Positions 8,894 to 17,890 of a stretch of 64,000 nt of DNA are shown here, piece after piece. The position numbers were made by a program, and so were the translations under genes. Below the pieces are notes generated by a model. It was not told the origin of the DNA. It searched no databases and saw only the letters and a program-made list of their open reading frames with translations. Numbering within the stretch: the stretch's first letter is position 1; each line of letters begins with the position of its first letter. The stretch is from an uncultured Gemmatimonadales bacterium. Its GTDB lineage: Bacteria > Gemmatimonadota > Gemmatimonadetes > Longimicrobiales > Gaopeijiaceae. The stretch lies in the NCBI GenBank assembly GCA_937919655.1, contig CALFPJ010000015.1:62001-126000 (forward strand). The letters are read 5' to 3'.

Positions 8894-8931
8894 GCGCGTC
8901 GGCTGACCTGAGACTCGATCAGCCGACGCGC
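8894..8931. terminator. Strong bidirectional hairpin terminator
   Basis: A perfect 13-bp stem (GCGCGTCGGCTGA with its complement) around a 12-base loop, followed by TTT. It sits directly after the stop of the minus-strand S9 peptidase gene (its last base is 8939) and after the plus-strand remnants, so it can end transcription from both sides. Confidence 0.7.
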
Positions 8932-8938
8932 TTTCCCC

Positions 8939-10075
8939 TCAGCGACCCGTTGGCCCACCCTCTGTCGCGCTCGTCTGCACCGAACGGTCTTCGTACGGTC
9001 GCAGGTGCTCCTCGAGGAACGTCCAGACGCGGTTCCAAGAGTCCCGTTGTGCCGGCGAGTCGACGCGTTCCAGCGTTTCGGGATCGACCCTGCGGCTGAA
9101 GGCATGCCCGATGCTTCGCCCCCACGGCGCAGGATCGACGTAGATCTTCGTCTCGGAAATGTCGGACTTGGTGGCGCGCAGCTTATAGATGAGCATGGAC
9201 GCCTCCTCGAAGTTCACATCCTCGTCGTTGGTCGCAACGTGCGCCAGCAGTGGCGTCTCAAGCCGATCGATGGCGTAGTAGGGGGAGCGCTCCTTGTAGA
9301 TCTCGCGCTCCTCGAAGGGGAGGCCCGTCACGCGCGCCTGAGTGGCGAAGCTGCGCTGGTAGCCCGGGCCCTTGTAGGACAGGCGGAAGATCAGGTTCGT
9401 GACCGGCACGATAGCCGCACCCGCCTTGAATGGATGGCCCTCGCGCGTGACCGACAAGACGGTGATATAGCCCCCGTGGCTCCACCCCATCATGCCGACG
9501 CGCTCCGGGTCAACGTGCGGAAGCTGTGAGGTCAGCCACAAGTAGGCGCTCATGGCGTCGTCTACCTCGTACCCGCCGTAGTCGATGGCGTTGTGATGCT
9601 CAGGACCGTACCCGGTGCTACCCCGGTACTCTGGCGTGATGATCACGTATCCGCGCTCTACCGCCTCGCGAATGAACGGCCAGTAGTTCGCCGACATATT
9701 CCCGTGTACGCCTCCGTGGACCCACACCATGGCCGGGTGCCCCTGCGGGCCCCGCTTCTCGAGCGGCTGGAAGACGTAGGCCGGGATCTCCATTCCGTCC
9801 ACGCTACTGCGGTAGGTGATCTTCTGATAATCCACCACGCCAGCCGTCACCGCCTCGTAGATGCTGTCGGTGCGCGCCTTGCCCGCCATGTCGGCTTCGA
9901 AGTCTCGGTCGGGATGGTCCTCCCATTGATCGCTGACGTACAGGGCGCGGGCGCGAGCGGTGTCCATGGGCACGACTCTGAGCTGGGTCGAGTCCTGCGC
10001 TTGGACGGCGGGCACAAATAAGAGCGCGCCGAGTGCGAGAATCGCGAACGGGGCGAGCGTCGGTCGAGAGCTCAT
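8939..10075 (-). CDS. Secreted S9-family peptidase/hydrolase
   Basis: A 378-residue secreted alpha/beta hydrolase of the prolyl-oligopeptidase type. The signal peptide ends AVQAQ (residue 27). PAMVWVHGGVHG near 115-125 forms the oxyanion region, GWSHGG at 197-202 carries nucleophile Ser199, ATNDEDV near 281-287 the acid, and IGHAF His324. There is no beta-propeller: only the catalytic domain plus a short N-terminal segment, so it may act as an esterase or small-peptide hydrolase. It stands alone between two degraded regions. Confidence 0.85.
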   Translation of the reverse strand: MSSRPTLAPFAILALGALLFVPAVQAQDSTQLRVVPMDTARARALYVSDQWEDHPDRDFEADMAGKARTDSIYEAVTAGVVDYQKITYRSSVDGMEIPAYVFQPLEKRGPQGHPAMVWVHGGVHGNMSANYWPFIREAVERGYVIITPEYRGSTGYGPEHHNAIDYGGYEVDDAMSAYLWLTSQLPHVDPERVGMMGWSHGGYITVLSVTREGHPFKAGAAIVPVTNLIFRLSYKGPGYQRSFATQARVTGLPFEEREIYKERSPYYAIDRLETPLLAHVATNDEDVNFEEASMLIYKLRATKSDISETKIYVDPAPWGRSIGHAFSRRVDPETLERVDSPAQRDSWNRVWTFLEEHLRPYEDRSVQTSATEGGPTGR

Positions 10076-10179
10076 CGGGAAGATCCAGGTGGGTCGTGGG
10101 AGAGGGTGAGGGCTGCTTAGGATTCGGGCTTACCGTGGATTCGTCAATGCCCGCGCGTCGATGAGGGGAAGGAGCCCCG

Positions 10180-10320
10180 TCAGAGGCCCAACGGGCCGAG
10201 GTGATGATCAGCGTGCTTGTACGCCCCCCGCGGCCAATCGGCGACGGTCATCGAACCGAGGGTCCCATGAACCCGCTCGTTGAACTTCCTAGCCGTCACC
10301 TCGTCTCCGTGTGACAAGTG
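10180..10320 (-). pseudogene. C-terminal remnant of a DUF1569/DinB-like protein
   Basis: Minus-strand frame reads HLSHGDEVTARKFNERVHG, then TVADWPRGAYKHADHHLGPL and a TGA stop at 10180. The YKHxDHHL signature is that of DUF1569 proteins of the DinB four-helix superfamily. The N-terminal two thirds are missing. The rest of the 10076-10387 gap holds no gene I can support. Confidence 0.5.
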
Positions 10321-10387
10321 GAGCCCCACTCCCACAGCGACGTTAAGTTGCGCGGGCTTGGGTTAGGGCCGTTTCACTGGTGGCATC

Positions 10388-10912
10388 ATGATCAGAACTC
10401 TTCTCGTTGCCGTGGCCGTCTCTGTCATCGCGGCGTCGTCTGTCGTCGCGCCGGATATCGCCGCGCAGCTCCCAACGACCGCCGACCCTGCTTTGGCACC
10501 GTTCGAGCGGCGTATCGGCGGAAGGTGGCACCTGGGAGCCGACAGCTACCATACCTTCGAGTGGGGCTTTGGCGGCCGTTCCGTGATCGCGGAAGGGCAC
10601 TTCATCACCGCTGGCGGCGACAAACGAGTCTCCTAGATCACGTTCCTATTCCATCCCCGCGAACAGAAGGTGAGGGGACAGGGGGTCGCGATCGACATGG
10701 GCGTCGACTATTTCGAGTACGAGGTGGCCTTTGAAGGAGAGGTGTTCGTTCTGTCCCCGAACGCTTACGGGGCGATGGCCGGGGACAACCCTCAACGCGA
10801 GACCTGGACGTTCACAGAGGGCGACCACTATGAGTGGGTCCTGATGGCGGAGGGCGCCGACGGCGCTTGGCGCAAACGGATGGGCGGAACCTACGAGAGG
10901 CGCGAGCGATGA
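10388..10912 (+). pseudogene. Secreted DUF1579-like protein interrupted by one TAG
   Basis: Frame 10388-10912 encodes a signal peptide (MIRTLLVAVAVSVIAASS), then PFERRIGGRWHLGADSYHTF, a small lipocalin-like sheet protein, continuing to RMGGTYERRER. A single TAG at 10634-10636 splits it; both halves share the frame and the sequence is otherwise continuous (KRVS-stop-ITFLFHPRE). One base change would repair it. The end overlaps the next start as ATGA, so the downstream gene may suffer polar effects. It may be a true nonsense allele or a base-call error. Confidence 0.6.
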
Positions 10913-11457
10913 CAATGAGAACGATTGCCGGGGTGGGGCTGAGCGCCATGTTCGCTCTGACCAGCGCCGCATGTGCTGATCCCAGCACGGATTCGCAGCG
11001 CCCAAGCGAGGGTGAGTTCGCGCTGCAAGTGCTCGTGGCAGCGATCGCTACCGCAGACACCGCGGCGATCTACGACCTCTTCTGGCCAGAGGCCACCTAT
11101 GACGATTTCGCCAACCAGCTCACGTACCAGGGCGTCCAGGAGATCGCCGGATACGTGCTGGGGGCACACTCGTGGGGAGACGATGTCTACATGAACCTGG
11201 GCGCGGTTCACCCCACCGCGAACGGGGCGGTGGGCGAGTGGATCTTCACGGCGGTACAATCGCGGCCACTGGGTGTGAGCTATCCTGTTGGCACCGGTCG
11301 CGAAGTCGTGCTCAACGGCGTCACGATCATCGAGATGGACGGCAGTCGCATCATTCGTGCGGCCGACTACACGGATACAGCGCCTATGATGCTACAGCTC
11401 GGTGCCCGCTTTACGATGCCCGGCGGCCAGGTCATTGAGATGGAGGGCGGCCGATGA
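10909..11457 (+). CDS. SnoaL/NTF2-like lipoprotein
   Basis: A 182-residue protein with an N-terminal signal and lipobox LTSAACAD. The body (FALQVLVAAIATADTAAIYD, later IEMDGSRIIRAADYTDT) matches the SnoaL/nuclear-transport-factor-2 fold used by many small enzymes and ligand binders. The ATG overlaps the preceding stop (ATGA). No catalytic residues can be assigned. It is the intact middle member of a three-gene run whose outer members are broken. Confidence 0.7.
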   Translation: MTMRTIAGVGLSAMFALTSAACADPSTDSQRPSEGEFALQVLVAAIATADTAAIYDLFWPEATYDDFANQLTYQGVQEIAGYVLGAHSWGDDVYMNLGAVHPTANGAVGEWIFTAVQSRPLGVSYPVGTGREVVLNGVTIIEMDGSRIIRAADYTDTAPMMLQLGARFTMPGGQVIEMEGGR

Positions 11458-11952
11458 GATTCGCGACTACAGTCATGCTCGTCCTCACGGCAGTCGGCCC
11501 CACCGGCGTAGCCGCTCAGGCGATCAACGAGCGTCTGACTGTGGCGACCCCCTCCCGACATGCCGATCGTGACCTTCAACCACATCCCCTTCATTGGGGG
11601 CGGTGAGGTACGGGGTGGGTTCAAGGAAGATGGAGCCGCACCATCCGTCATCGAGATCGACGGCCGGCCGCACTTTCGCCACACGGTGTACAACCACCAG
11701 GAGGTACTCGGCCCGCTCCAGGAACGACTCGAAGTGGCCCTCCAGGGGCATATTCACATGCGTGAGATCGTGGAGTCCCAGACCCAAATCGGCGAACAGC
11801 GCCTCATCACGGCGGCGGCCGTAGTTGGTCCTCCTCCCGGCGGAGCGGGGCCGTAGGGACCTCTTTCTGGCTTTACGCTGCATCGGGTGATCGACGGTCG
11901 AGTCGATGACGGCACGTTCCTCTCGCTGGACCCGTTGCCCGGCGGGCGTTGA
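11454..11952 (+). pseudogene. Metallophosphoesterase with internal deletion
   Basis: Begins with ATG overlapping the upstream stop and a signal peptide (VMLVLTAVGPTGVAAQA), then jumps by frameshift near 11550 into the C-terminal half of a calcineurin-like phosphoesterase: PIVTFNHIPF and VALQGHIHMRE, both metal-ligand motifs. A TAG at 11854-11856 interrupts it before GFTLHRVIDGRVDDGTFLSL and the terminal TGA. The N-terminal half with the first metal motifs is absent, so the product cannot be active. Confidence 0.6.
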
Positions 11953-11980
11953 GGAATCTGCCGCCTCAGACGCTGCGGGC

Positions 11981-12526
11981 GTGACCCCGTCTGATCACAA
12001 GCGCTGGCTCCTCGTGGGATGCGGGGGCGCCGGCAAGTCCACTCTGGCGCTCGAAATGGCCCAGCTGTTGGGCATCCCAATCATCCACCTGGACCGACAC
12101 TACTGGAAAGTAGGTTGGGTCGAGACAGGCAAGCAAGAATGGGCGGAGAAGGTCGCCGCCCTGATTGCCCAGGATGAGTGGATGATGGACGGGAACTACG
12201 GCGGCACGCTCACCCTGCGGCTCACACGGGCGCACGCAGTCGTGCTGTTGGATCTGCCGGTTTGGCAGTGCGTCTGGGGGATCTTCAGGCGGGCTCTGTT
12301 CGAAAGAGGGCAGCGACCGGATATCGCAGATGGTTGCGATGAGGAACTACCCGATAGGACGTTCCTTTGGTACGTGCTCACTTACATGTGGCGTGCCCGG
12401 AGTCGCCTACTCGCGAAGGTTGCGGCGGCGCCTCAGGTCTCCTTCATCCGCCTGACGAGCCGACGAGCGGTGGACGAGTTTGTTGAAGAGCTGCGAATTG
12501 GCAGACTGACTGCTAACGGCGCCTAA
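11981..12526 (+). CDS. P-loop nucleotide kinase, FlaR/adenylate-kinase-like
   Basis: A 181-residue cytosolic P-loop protein of the group annotated as topology-modulation protein FlaR or AAA_18 kinases. Walker A is GCGGAGKST at residues 13-21; HLDRHYWKVGW and the lid region LFERGQRPDI follow family pattern. I chose GTG 11981 because homologues begin a few residues before the P-loop; an in-frame ATG at 11906 would add 25 residues overlapping the phosphoesterase remnant. Its 3' end overlaps by 4 bases the convergent reductase gene. Confidence 0.75.
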   Translation: MTPSDHKRWLLVGCGGAGKSTLALEMAQLLGIPIIHLDRHYWKVGWVETGKQEWAEKVAALIAQDEWMMDGNYGGTLTLRLTRAHAVVLLDLPVWQCVWGIFRRALFERGQRPDIADGCDEELPDRTFLWYVLTYMWRARSRLLAKVAAAPQVSFIRLTSRRAVDEFVEELRIGRLTANGA

Positions 12527-13545
12527 CTACCGTTCAAGGCCAGTTCGCTGAGCGTCTCCCACGACTGAGACCGCCTTCCCTCTTCCACGTCATGGATCAA
12601 TTCTACGAGTCGACGAGTCAGCGGCGTGGCCACACCCAGCTCCGCGCCAAAGTCCGCGATCGGTGCGATCTGAGCGTCAACTTCGGTCCTGCGTTTGTGC
12701 ACGGCGAGGTCACGCCAGACACCGCTGTGGCTCTTGGCTGATCCCCGGTTGAACGCCACCAGCCTATCGAGGCTCTCATGGGCATCTTCGTTCGAAGCTG
12801 CCGGAGCGAAGGCTGACGGGTCGAAGCCGTCGAACGGCATCGGCTGGATACCACTGGCTGCGGCCACGGCCATGGCCTCTCGAGCCAAACCGATGACCAG
12901 GGGTCTGTGAATACTCGAATCGAGCACGTCAGCGATGGACGCATCGGACAGCGCGGTGGCGAACAACATCGAACCGTAGGCGAGCTTCCCCCATAGGTAC
13001 CCCCAAATATTCTCCGTGAGCACCGCATCAGGCTCGAAGAGCCGAAGCACCTCATGCACAGCGGTGGTTCGCGGAGTCGTGATACCATCCAATTCGCCGA
13101 CGACCACCGAGCCTCGGTTCCCCCTCAAGATGACACCCGGCTCAATCACATCCGCGCCGAAGTTCACGAAGCAGCCAACCGTGCGTCTCGCCCCAATGGC
13201 GTTCGCGATCACCCGCTCGTTCAAACCATTTTGCACCGACACCACAAATCCGTCCGCCGCGAGTAACGGGCCTATCGCGTCCAGCGCGGCCGAAGTGTGA
13301 TGCGCCTTCACTGCGAGGAACACCGTGCCGAGCCCTGGAGCCAGTTGGTCCGGACCCACACACAAAGCGGGCACAGTGAATTCGTCCACCGGGCCCTGGA
13401 TGCGGAGCCCGTGCTCACAGATCGCCGCGGCGTGCTCGGCATCCGTATCGACGAGCACAACTTCACGGCCCGCACGAATGAGCCAGGCGCCCATAGAGCC
13501 GCCCATGGCTCCCGCACCCCATATGATGACCGGTTCGAGCTTCAT
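12523..13545 (-). CDS. Ketopantoate reductase-family protein
   Basis: A 340-residue NADPH-dependent dehydrogenase of the PanE/ApbA family. IIWGAGAMGGSMGAWL is the dinucleotide-binding turn; LAVKAHHT carries the conserved lysine, VQNGLNERVI follows, and LWGKLAYGS is the helical-domain substrate region. True PanE makes pantoate for CoA; this protein is longer than E. coli PanE and stands alone, so it may act on another 2-ketoacid. No signal peptide. Confidence 0.8.
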   Translation of the reverse strand: MKLEPVIIWGAGAMGGSMGAWLIRAGREVVLVDTDAEHAAAICEHGLRIQGPVDEFTVPALCVGPDQLAPGLGTVFLAVKAHHTSAALDAIGPLLAADGFVVSVQNGLNERVIANAIGARRTVGCFVNFGADVIEPGVILRGNRGSVVVGELDGITTPRTTAVHEVLRLFEPDAVLTENIWGYLWGKLAYGSMLFATALSDASIADVLDSSIHRPLVIGLAREAMAVAAASGIQPMPFDGFDPSAFAPAASNEDAHESLDRLVAFNRGSAKSHSGVWRDLAVHKRRTEVDAQIAPIADFGAELGVATPLTRRLVELIHDVEEGRRSQSWETLSELALNGS

Positions 13546-13570
13546 TTAGCTGACGTCTCCGTCGTTAGGA

Positions 13571-13702
13571 TCATACGCGGGGCGGATCACGGACCGTGAA
13601 CCGGATGTCTTGCGACTCGATTGGGGAAGTCAGGTCGTCGGGGCCGCAGCCGATGGCCGCGAAGCAGGCGAGGAGCGCGAGCGTTCGGCGAGGGAAGAGC
13701 AT
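13571..13702 (-). CDS. Small lipoprotein, possibly truncated
   Basis: A 43-residue product: basic start MLFPRRT, hydrophobic ALLACFAAIGC with the lipobox cysteine, then GPDDLTSPIESQD. A lipoprotein signal with only about 20 residues after it is either a minimal lipoprotein or the stump of a longer gene. The ATG at 13702 is chosen because it starts right at the signal sequence. Divergent from the glycosyltransferase at 13846. Confidence 0.45.
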   Translation of the reverse strand: MLFPRRTLALLACFAAIGCGPDDLTSPIESQDIRFTVRDPPRV

Positions 13703-13845
13703 GAATGCCCCTAGTTGTGCGAGTGCCGAGGGACGGCCGGGGCCTCGGACACGAGACTCGCCTGAAATTGTAGAACGGAGGGGACCGCACCGCAAACGAG
13801 CACTCGGGGGTGGCGTCATGACTGAAACCAGGATTCCTTGTCGCC

Positions 13846-15036
13846 ATGGCAGCAACATTTCCGAACGAGGGCCGCGACACTTCGGTGCGACGAAGAGACC
13901 TGCGTGTTGCGCTCGTCAATCCCGAGTTCGACGCCCCGAGTGAGACATTCATAAGGGCACACAGCGACCACTTGGCGGGAGAGGTGTTCTTCTTTTCGGG
14001 CGCTCCTTGGTTTCTGGACCTCCGGAACGCGCCGCCGCTTCCGGTCCACAACCGAAGACTGCGGGAGTGGGCGAGGGCGGCGTGTCGACAGGTATTCGGG
14101 GCTGAAGCGCCCGCCCGTCCGCGAGTCCTAGCGGCGGAGTCCGTAGCCTTTGTGACTGCCCTTCGAGACAACGCGGTGGATGTTGTCTTGGCCGAGTTCG
14201 GTCCTACTGCGGTCGGGGTGCTTCCGGCTTGTGTGAGGGCGCGCGTACCACTCGTCGTACACTTCCACGGCTTCGATGCGAGCCGACAGACTACGCTCGA
14301 TGAGTACCGTGTCGGGTACCGTGCGGTGTTCGAATACGCTTCGACGATCGTAGTGGTGTCGCGGGCGATGGAGGGTGCGCTCGAGGCGTTGGGGGCGCCG
14401 AGGGAGAAGCTTCTTCTTAATCCGTATGGCCCGCTTGAGACGTTCTTCGGAGTGGAGCCCGATCCCGTATCTCGCACCATACTCGCCGTGGGTCGCTTCG
14501 TTGGAAAGAAGGGGCCACTGCATACGCTTAGGGCCTTCTCGCGGGTGGCAGAACGTCACCCCGGAGTTCGTCTCGTGATGGCGGGCGATGGACCTCTTCT
14601 GGGACAGGCGCGTGAGCTCACCCATGAGCTGGGCCTGAGGGATCGAGTGGCGTTCCGAGGCCCGGTGTCTCATGAGCAGGTTCTCCAATTGATGGCGGAG
14701 GCCACCATTTTTGCACAGCACTCGCGGGCCGACGAACTCGGCGACTGCGAGGGGACCCCCGTCGCCATCTTAGAGGCCCATGCCGCCGGCCTACCGGTGG
14801 TATCGACCCGCCATGGGGGAATCCCGGAGGCCGTCATTGATGGTGCGACGGGGATGCTCGTAGACGAAGGCGATGAAGAGGGCATGGCGCGAGCGCTGGA
14901 CTGTCTTCTGGCGGACCCGGCTCTGGGGCGCCGAATGGGCCTTGCTGGCCGGGTGCACGTGAAAGAGAACTACTCCATCGAGCGTCATATCTCACTCTTG
15001 GATCGGGCGTTGGCGGAGGCGGCGGGCCGCGCTTAG
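13846..15036 (+). CDS. Glycosyltransferase family 4 (GT-B)
   Basis: A 396-residue GT-B retaining glycosyltransferase, first gene of the surface-glycan island. TILAVGRFVGKKGPLHTLRA opens the C-terminal Rossmann domain, and GTPVAILEAHAAGLPVVST carries the nucleotide-sugar E-x7-E region; HGGIPEAV follows. No membrane segment, so it acts at the cytosolic face. Sugar specificity cannot be read. It ends convergently with the next gene, sharing 4 bases. Confidence 0.9.
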   Translation: MAATFPNEGRDTSVRRRDLRVALVNPEFDAPSETFIRAHSDHLAGEVFFFSGAPWFLDLRNAPPLPVHNRRLREWARAACRQVFGAEAPARPRVLAAESVAFVTALRDNAVDVVLAEFGPTAVGVLPACVRARVPLVVHFHGFDASRQTTLDEYRVGYRAVFEYASTIVVVSRAMEGALEALGAPREKLLLNPYGPLETFFGVEPDPVSRTILAVGRFVGKKGPLHTLRAFSRVAERHPGVRLVMAGDGPLLGQARELTHELGLRDRVAFRGPVSHEQVLQLMAEATIFAQHSRADELGDCEGTPVAILEAHAAGLPVVSTRHGGIPEAVIDGATGMLVDEGDEEGMARALDCLLADPALGRRMGLAGRVHVKENYSIERHISLLDRALAEAAGRA

Positions 15037-15947
15037 GGCATTCGGCGGAATTGGTAGATGGCGCCACGGGCCCAGGCTGCCCATAGCCGATTCTTCAGCG
15101 TTTCTTCTGGCCGCTTCCGGTTGATAAACGCATAGAGGTAGTTGGTAGCAGCGTCCCGGTAGAGGTGCGCGGGCACGCCGGCGACGCAGGCCGCATCCCC
15201 GCGACCCAGCCGGAGGGCGTTCTCGCGCCCCATGCGAAATACTCGACCTAAGAGCCAGTCCTCGCTGAGTTGGTCCGGCCGGATCACGTGTTCCACGGAC
15301 CAGTCGGGGAGGTGGATCGGGGGAACCCCGCGTGCGTCGCTGACCCGGCGGACGAATTCTACCTCACCGCCAGTCACGTACTCGGTGACTTGGGGGCCAC
15401 GGTCCGGATCAAAACGATGCGAAGCCAGGACCGACCTTCGGATTGCCATCGTCGGCCCCCAAATCCGCTCCGGAAGGGTCGGTCCCTCCTCAATATCATC
15501 GGTGATGGCGAGTGCCCACCGCAGGAGAGGGAAGGCGAGGTCGATGTGTGAGGGAACCGCGGCGGGCATGCGTGCGCTGATCTTCCCTCCGAACACTTCG
15601 TGATCGGGCCATCTGGCCACGCCCTGCATCAGGGTTGAGAACCAGTCTGGCGCGGGCACGATGTCGTCGTCCACCAACGCGACAAGGCTTCCGGACATTC
15701 GTTCCGCAGCAAGGTTCAGCGCCGCGTTCTTCCCCTCTCTACCGCTTGTCTTGAGGTGCACGAGGGGAAGGAGTTGGGTGAAGCGTCGAAGCACCTCCTC
15801 GGTCTCGGGCTCGTCACCGTCGTCCACCACCACCATTTCCCAGCGCAACGAAGGCGGCGCGATGGCGGCGAAGCTCTGGAGGGTCACGGCCAGAAGGTCG
15901 TGCCGGTTGCTTGTGGCTAGCGCCACTGAGAGGTCGAGTGAAGACAC
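15033..15947 (-). CDS. Glycosyltransferase family 2 (GT-A)
   Basis: A 304-residue GT-A inverting glycosyltransferase. SLDLSVALATSNR, VVVDDGDEPE and the metal-binding VDDDIVPAPDW are the family motifs in order; EFVRRVSDA lies in the acceptor half. GTG start at 15947. Monocistronic and opposite in direction to its neighbours. The 243 bases up to the Wzi gene hold no gene I can support and probably carry promoters for both. Confidence 0.88.
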   Translation of the reverse strand: MSSLDLSVALATSNRHDLLAVTLQSFAAIAPPSLRWEMVVVDDGDEPETEEVLRRFTQLLPLVHLKTSGREGKNAALNLAAERMSGSLVALVDDDIVPAPDWFSTLMQGVARWPDHEVFGGKISARMPAAVPSHIDLAFPLLRWALAITDDIEEGPTLPERIWGPTMAIRRSVLASHRFDPDRGPQVTEYVTGGEVEFVRRVSDARGVPPIHLPDWSVEHVIRPDQLSEDWLLGRVFRMGRENALRLGRGDAACVAGVPAHLYRDAATNYLYAFINRKRPEETLKNRLWAAWARGAIYQFRRMP

Positions 15948-16190
15948 GGCCTCGAAGTTAATACGGCGTGGCCGCTTCGCGCGTGGTCGTCCGCCCCAAC
16001 GGGTGGCCGGCGAATATGACCCACCGCCATGGGACCAGGGTAACGTGATGGCCCTCGACGGCCGTTTTGCCCAGCTTTACCACGCTCAGGATCGAGAGGG
16101 TATCACAGCCTCTGGCGTGCCTGGGCATACGCTTGTGACGTCGACTTCTTCACTTGTGACACCGACTTCCACAAGGGGAGCCCAAATCCG

Positions 16191-17870
16191 ATGAGAGGCA
16201 CTTTGATTCTCCGACTTGTTCCTTGGTTGCGGACCGGCCAGGGTCGGCGGGCAGGGATGCTGTTGGGTGTGTGTTGTCTCGGCTTGTTCGCGAGCCCCGC
16301 GAGCGGCCAGCGCCTGGCTGTTGGTGATGCAGACGCAGCATACCTGAGAATCCTGCAGCTCTTGGGGCAGGCCTCCCTCGAAAATTCGATGATGATCCGG
16401 CCTCTCTCGATGAAGGCTGGTCTGGGCGCGTCGGTGGAGCCCAGGACAGATCCGTGGGGCGGGCGCTGGGGGGGCAGTTTTCGTCGCACGGGCCAGGAAT
16501 CGATCTATGTCCACGACCCCAAGTTTCGAACGATCTTCCATTCCGAGGGCCCTGACAGTCGCAACGAGGGTGCGCTAACCCCGGGAAGTGGTTTCACCGG
16601 GGCATGGGAAGGCGGAGCGTCTCTGCGCCAAGGCCCGCTCACGGTGAGCGTGCGACCGATGGTAGCCTGGGTACAGAATGGTGAATTTCCCCTGGCGCCG
16701 GTCGAGGTGAACGGTCAGCCGGAGTTCGCCTACCCTTGGCGCCGTATGGACGCCCCGCAGCGTTTCGGGCCTGATGCATTCTGGCAATTCGACTGGGGTC
16801 AGTCGGAAGTCCGACTCGACCTCGGGGCACTGTCCACTTCGCTAGGCACCACCAATCTGTGGTGGGGCCCAGGGATTCGGAACGCGATCCTGATGAGCAA
16901 CAACGCCGCCGGCTTTCCCCATGCGGCGTTGGAGACGTCCAGGCCTCTGGACCTAGGGATCGGGCGTATCGAAGCGCAGTGGATCTTCGGTCGCCTACGC
17001 ACCTCCGAATGGTTCGACCCGTCCATCGAGGACAACGGACGGTACGTTACCGGAGTCTCAGTTGCGTTCTCGCCCGACTTCGGCGGTCTGCGTGGGCTTA
17101 GCCTTAACGCCGCCCGCGTCTTCTACGCGAACGTTCCGGAGACAGGTCTCCCCTTCGGTGAGTACTTCCTGGTCTTTCAGACCCCGATCAAGAATTCGCT
17201 GGGTACGCCTGAATCTCCGACCGGGGACGACGAGCGCGACCAGCTGTTTTCTCTCTCGGCCAGGTGGGTTCTCCCGGAAAGCGGCTTCGAGGTCTACGCC
17301 GAGTGGGCGCGCAACGACCACAGCGAGCGGTCTCGCGACTACTTCGTGGTGTTGGGGAACACCCAGGGATATACGCTTGGGTTCCAGAAGGCCATTGAGC
17401 TGACCACGGGGAACGTCCTGGTCTTGAACGGAGAAGTGACGCAACTGGACAACCCGGCGGACACGCGGGCGTGGGGCGCAAGTCCGGTGTATTATTCGCA
17501 CGGTCTGGTCCCCCGGGGCTATACGAACGAGGGACAGGTTGTCGGAGCGGCCATTGGGACCGGGGGCACCTCTCAGTACATCGGCGCGGAGCTCTACGCT
17601 CCTTGGGGGAGGGCGTCCACCTTTGTTCGGCGGCGCCTGTTCGACAAGGATGCGTGGGAAGCTCGAAGGGTCGGTGGACAAGACCTTTCGCTTGACGCAC
17701 AGCTGACCACGGGCGTGGGTGCTACCTGGTTCCGAGGTGCGTGGGACCTCGAAGGTTCGGTCGAGCGCTCCTGGCGCTTCAACCAGTTTTTCCGCCCCCT
17801 CGACGATGCAACCAGCCTGAGAATGTCGGTTGGCGCCCGGTGGCGCCACGGATGGACACAGACGCGATGA
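16191..17870 (+). CDS. Wzi-like capsule-assembly outer-membrane protein
   Basis: A 559-residue secreted beta-barrel protein matching the capsule-assembly Wzi family, which anchors polysaccharide at the outer surface. The signal peptide ends SPASGQ near residue 40. The body is typical outer-membrane barrel sequence, including LWWGPGIRNAILMSNNAAGF and FHSEGPDSRNEGALTPG; the C-terminus (LRMSVGARWRHGWTQTR) ends in strand-like alternation. A strong AAGGGGA ribosome site precedes ATG 16191. With the neighbouring glycosyltransferases it suggests surface-attached polysaccharide. Confidence 0.8.
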   Translation: MRGTLILRLVPWLRTGQGRRAGMLLGVCCLGLFASPASGQRLAVGDADAAYLRILQLLGQASLENSMMIRPLSMKAGLGASVEPRTDPWGGRWGGSFRRTGQESIYVHDPKFRTIFHSEGPDSRNEGALTPGSGFTGAWEGGASLRQGPLTVSVRPMVAWVQNGEFPLAPVEVNGQPEFAYPWRRMDAPQRFGPDAFWQFDWGQSEVRLDLGALSTSLGTTNLWWGPGIRNAILMSNNAAGFPHAALETSRPLDLGIGRIEAQWIFGRLRTSEWFDPSIEDNGRYVTGVSVAFSPDFGGLRGLSLNAARVFYANVPETGLPFGEYFLVFQTPIKNSLGTPESPTGDDERDQLFSLSARWVLPESGFEVYAEWARNDHSERSRDYFVVLGNTQGYTLGFQKAIELTTGNVLVLNGEVTQLDNPADTRAWGASPVYYSHGLVPRGYTNEGQVVGAAIGTGGTSQYIGAELYAPWGRASTFVRRRLFDKDAWEARRVGGQDLSLDAQLTTGVGATWFRGAWDLEGSVERSWRFNQFFRPLDDATSLRMSVGARWRHGWTQTR

Positions 17871-17890
17871 CTGCCTGAGCCCCAAACCCC

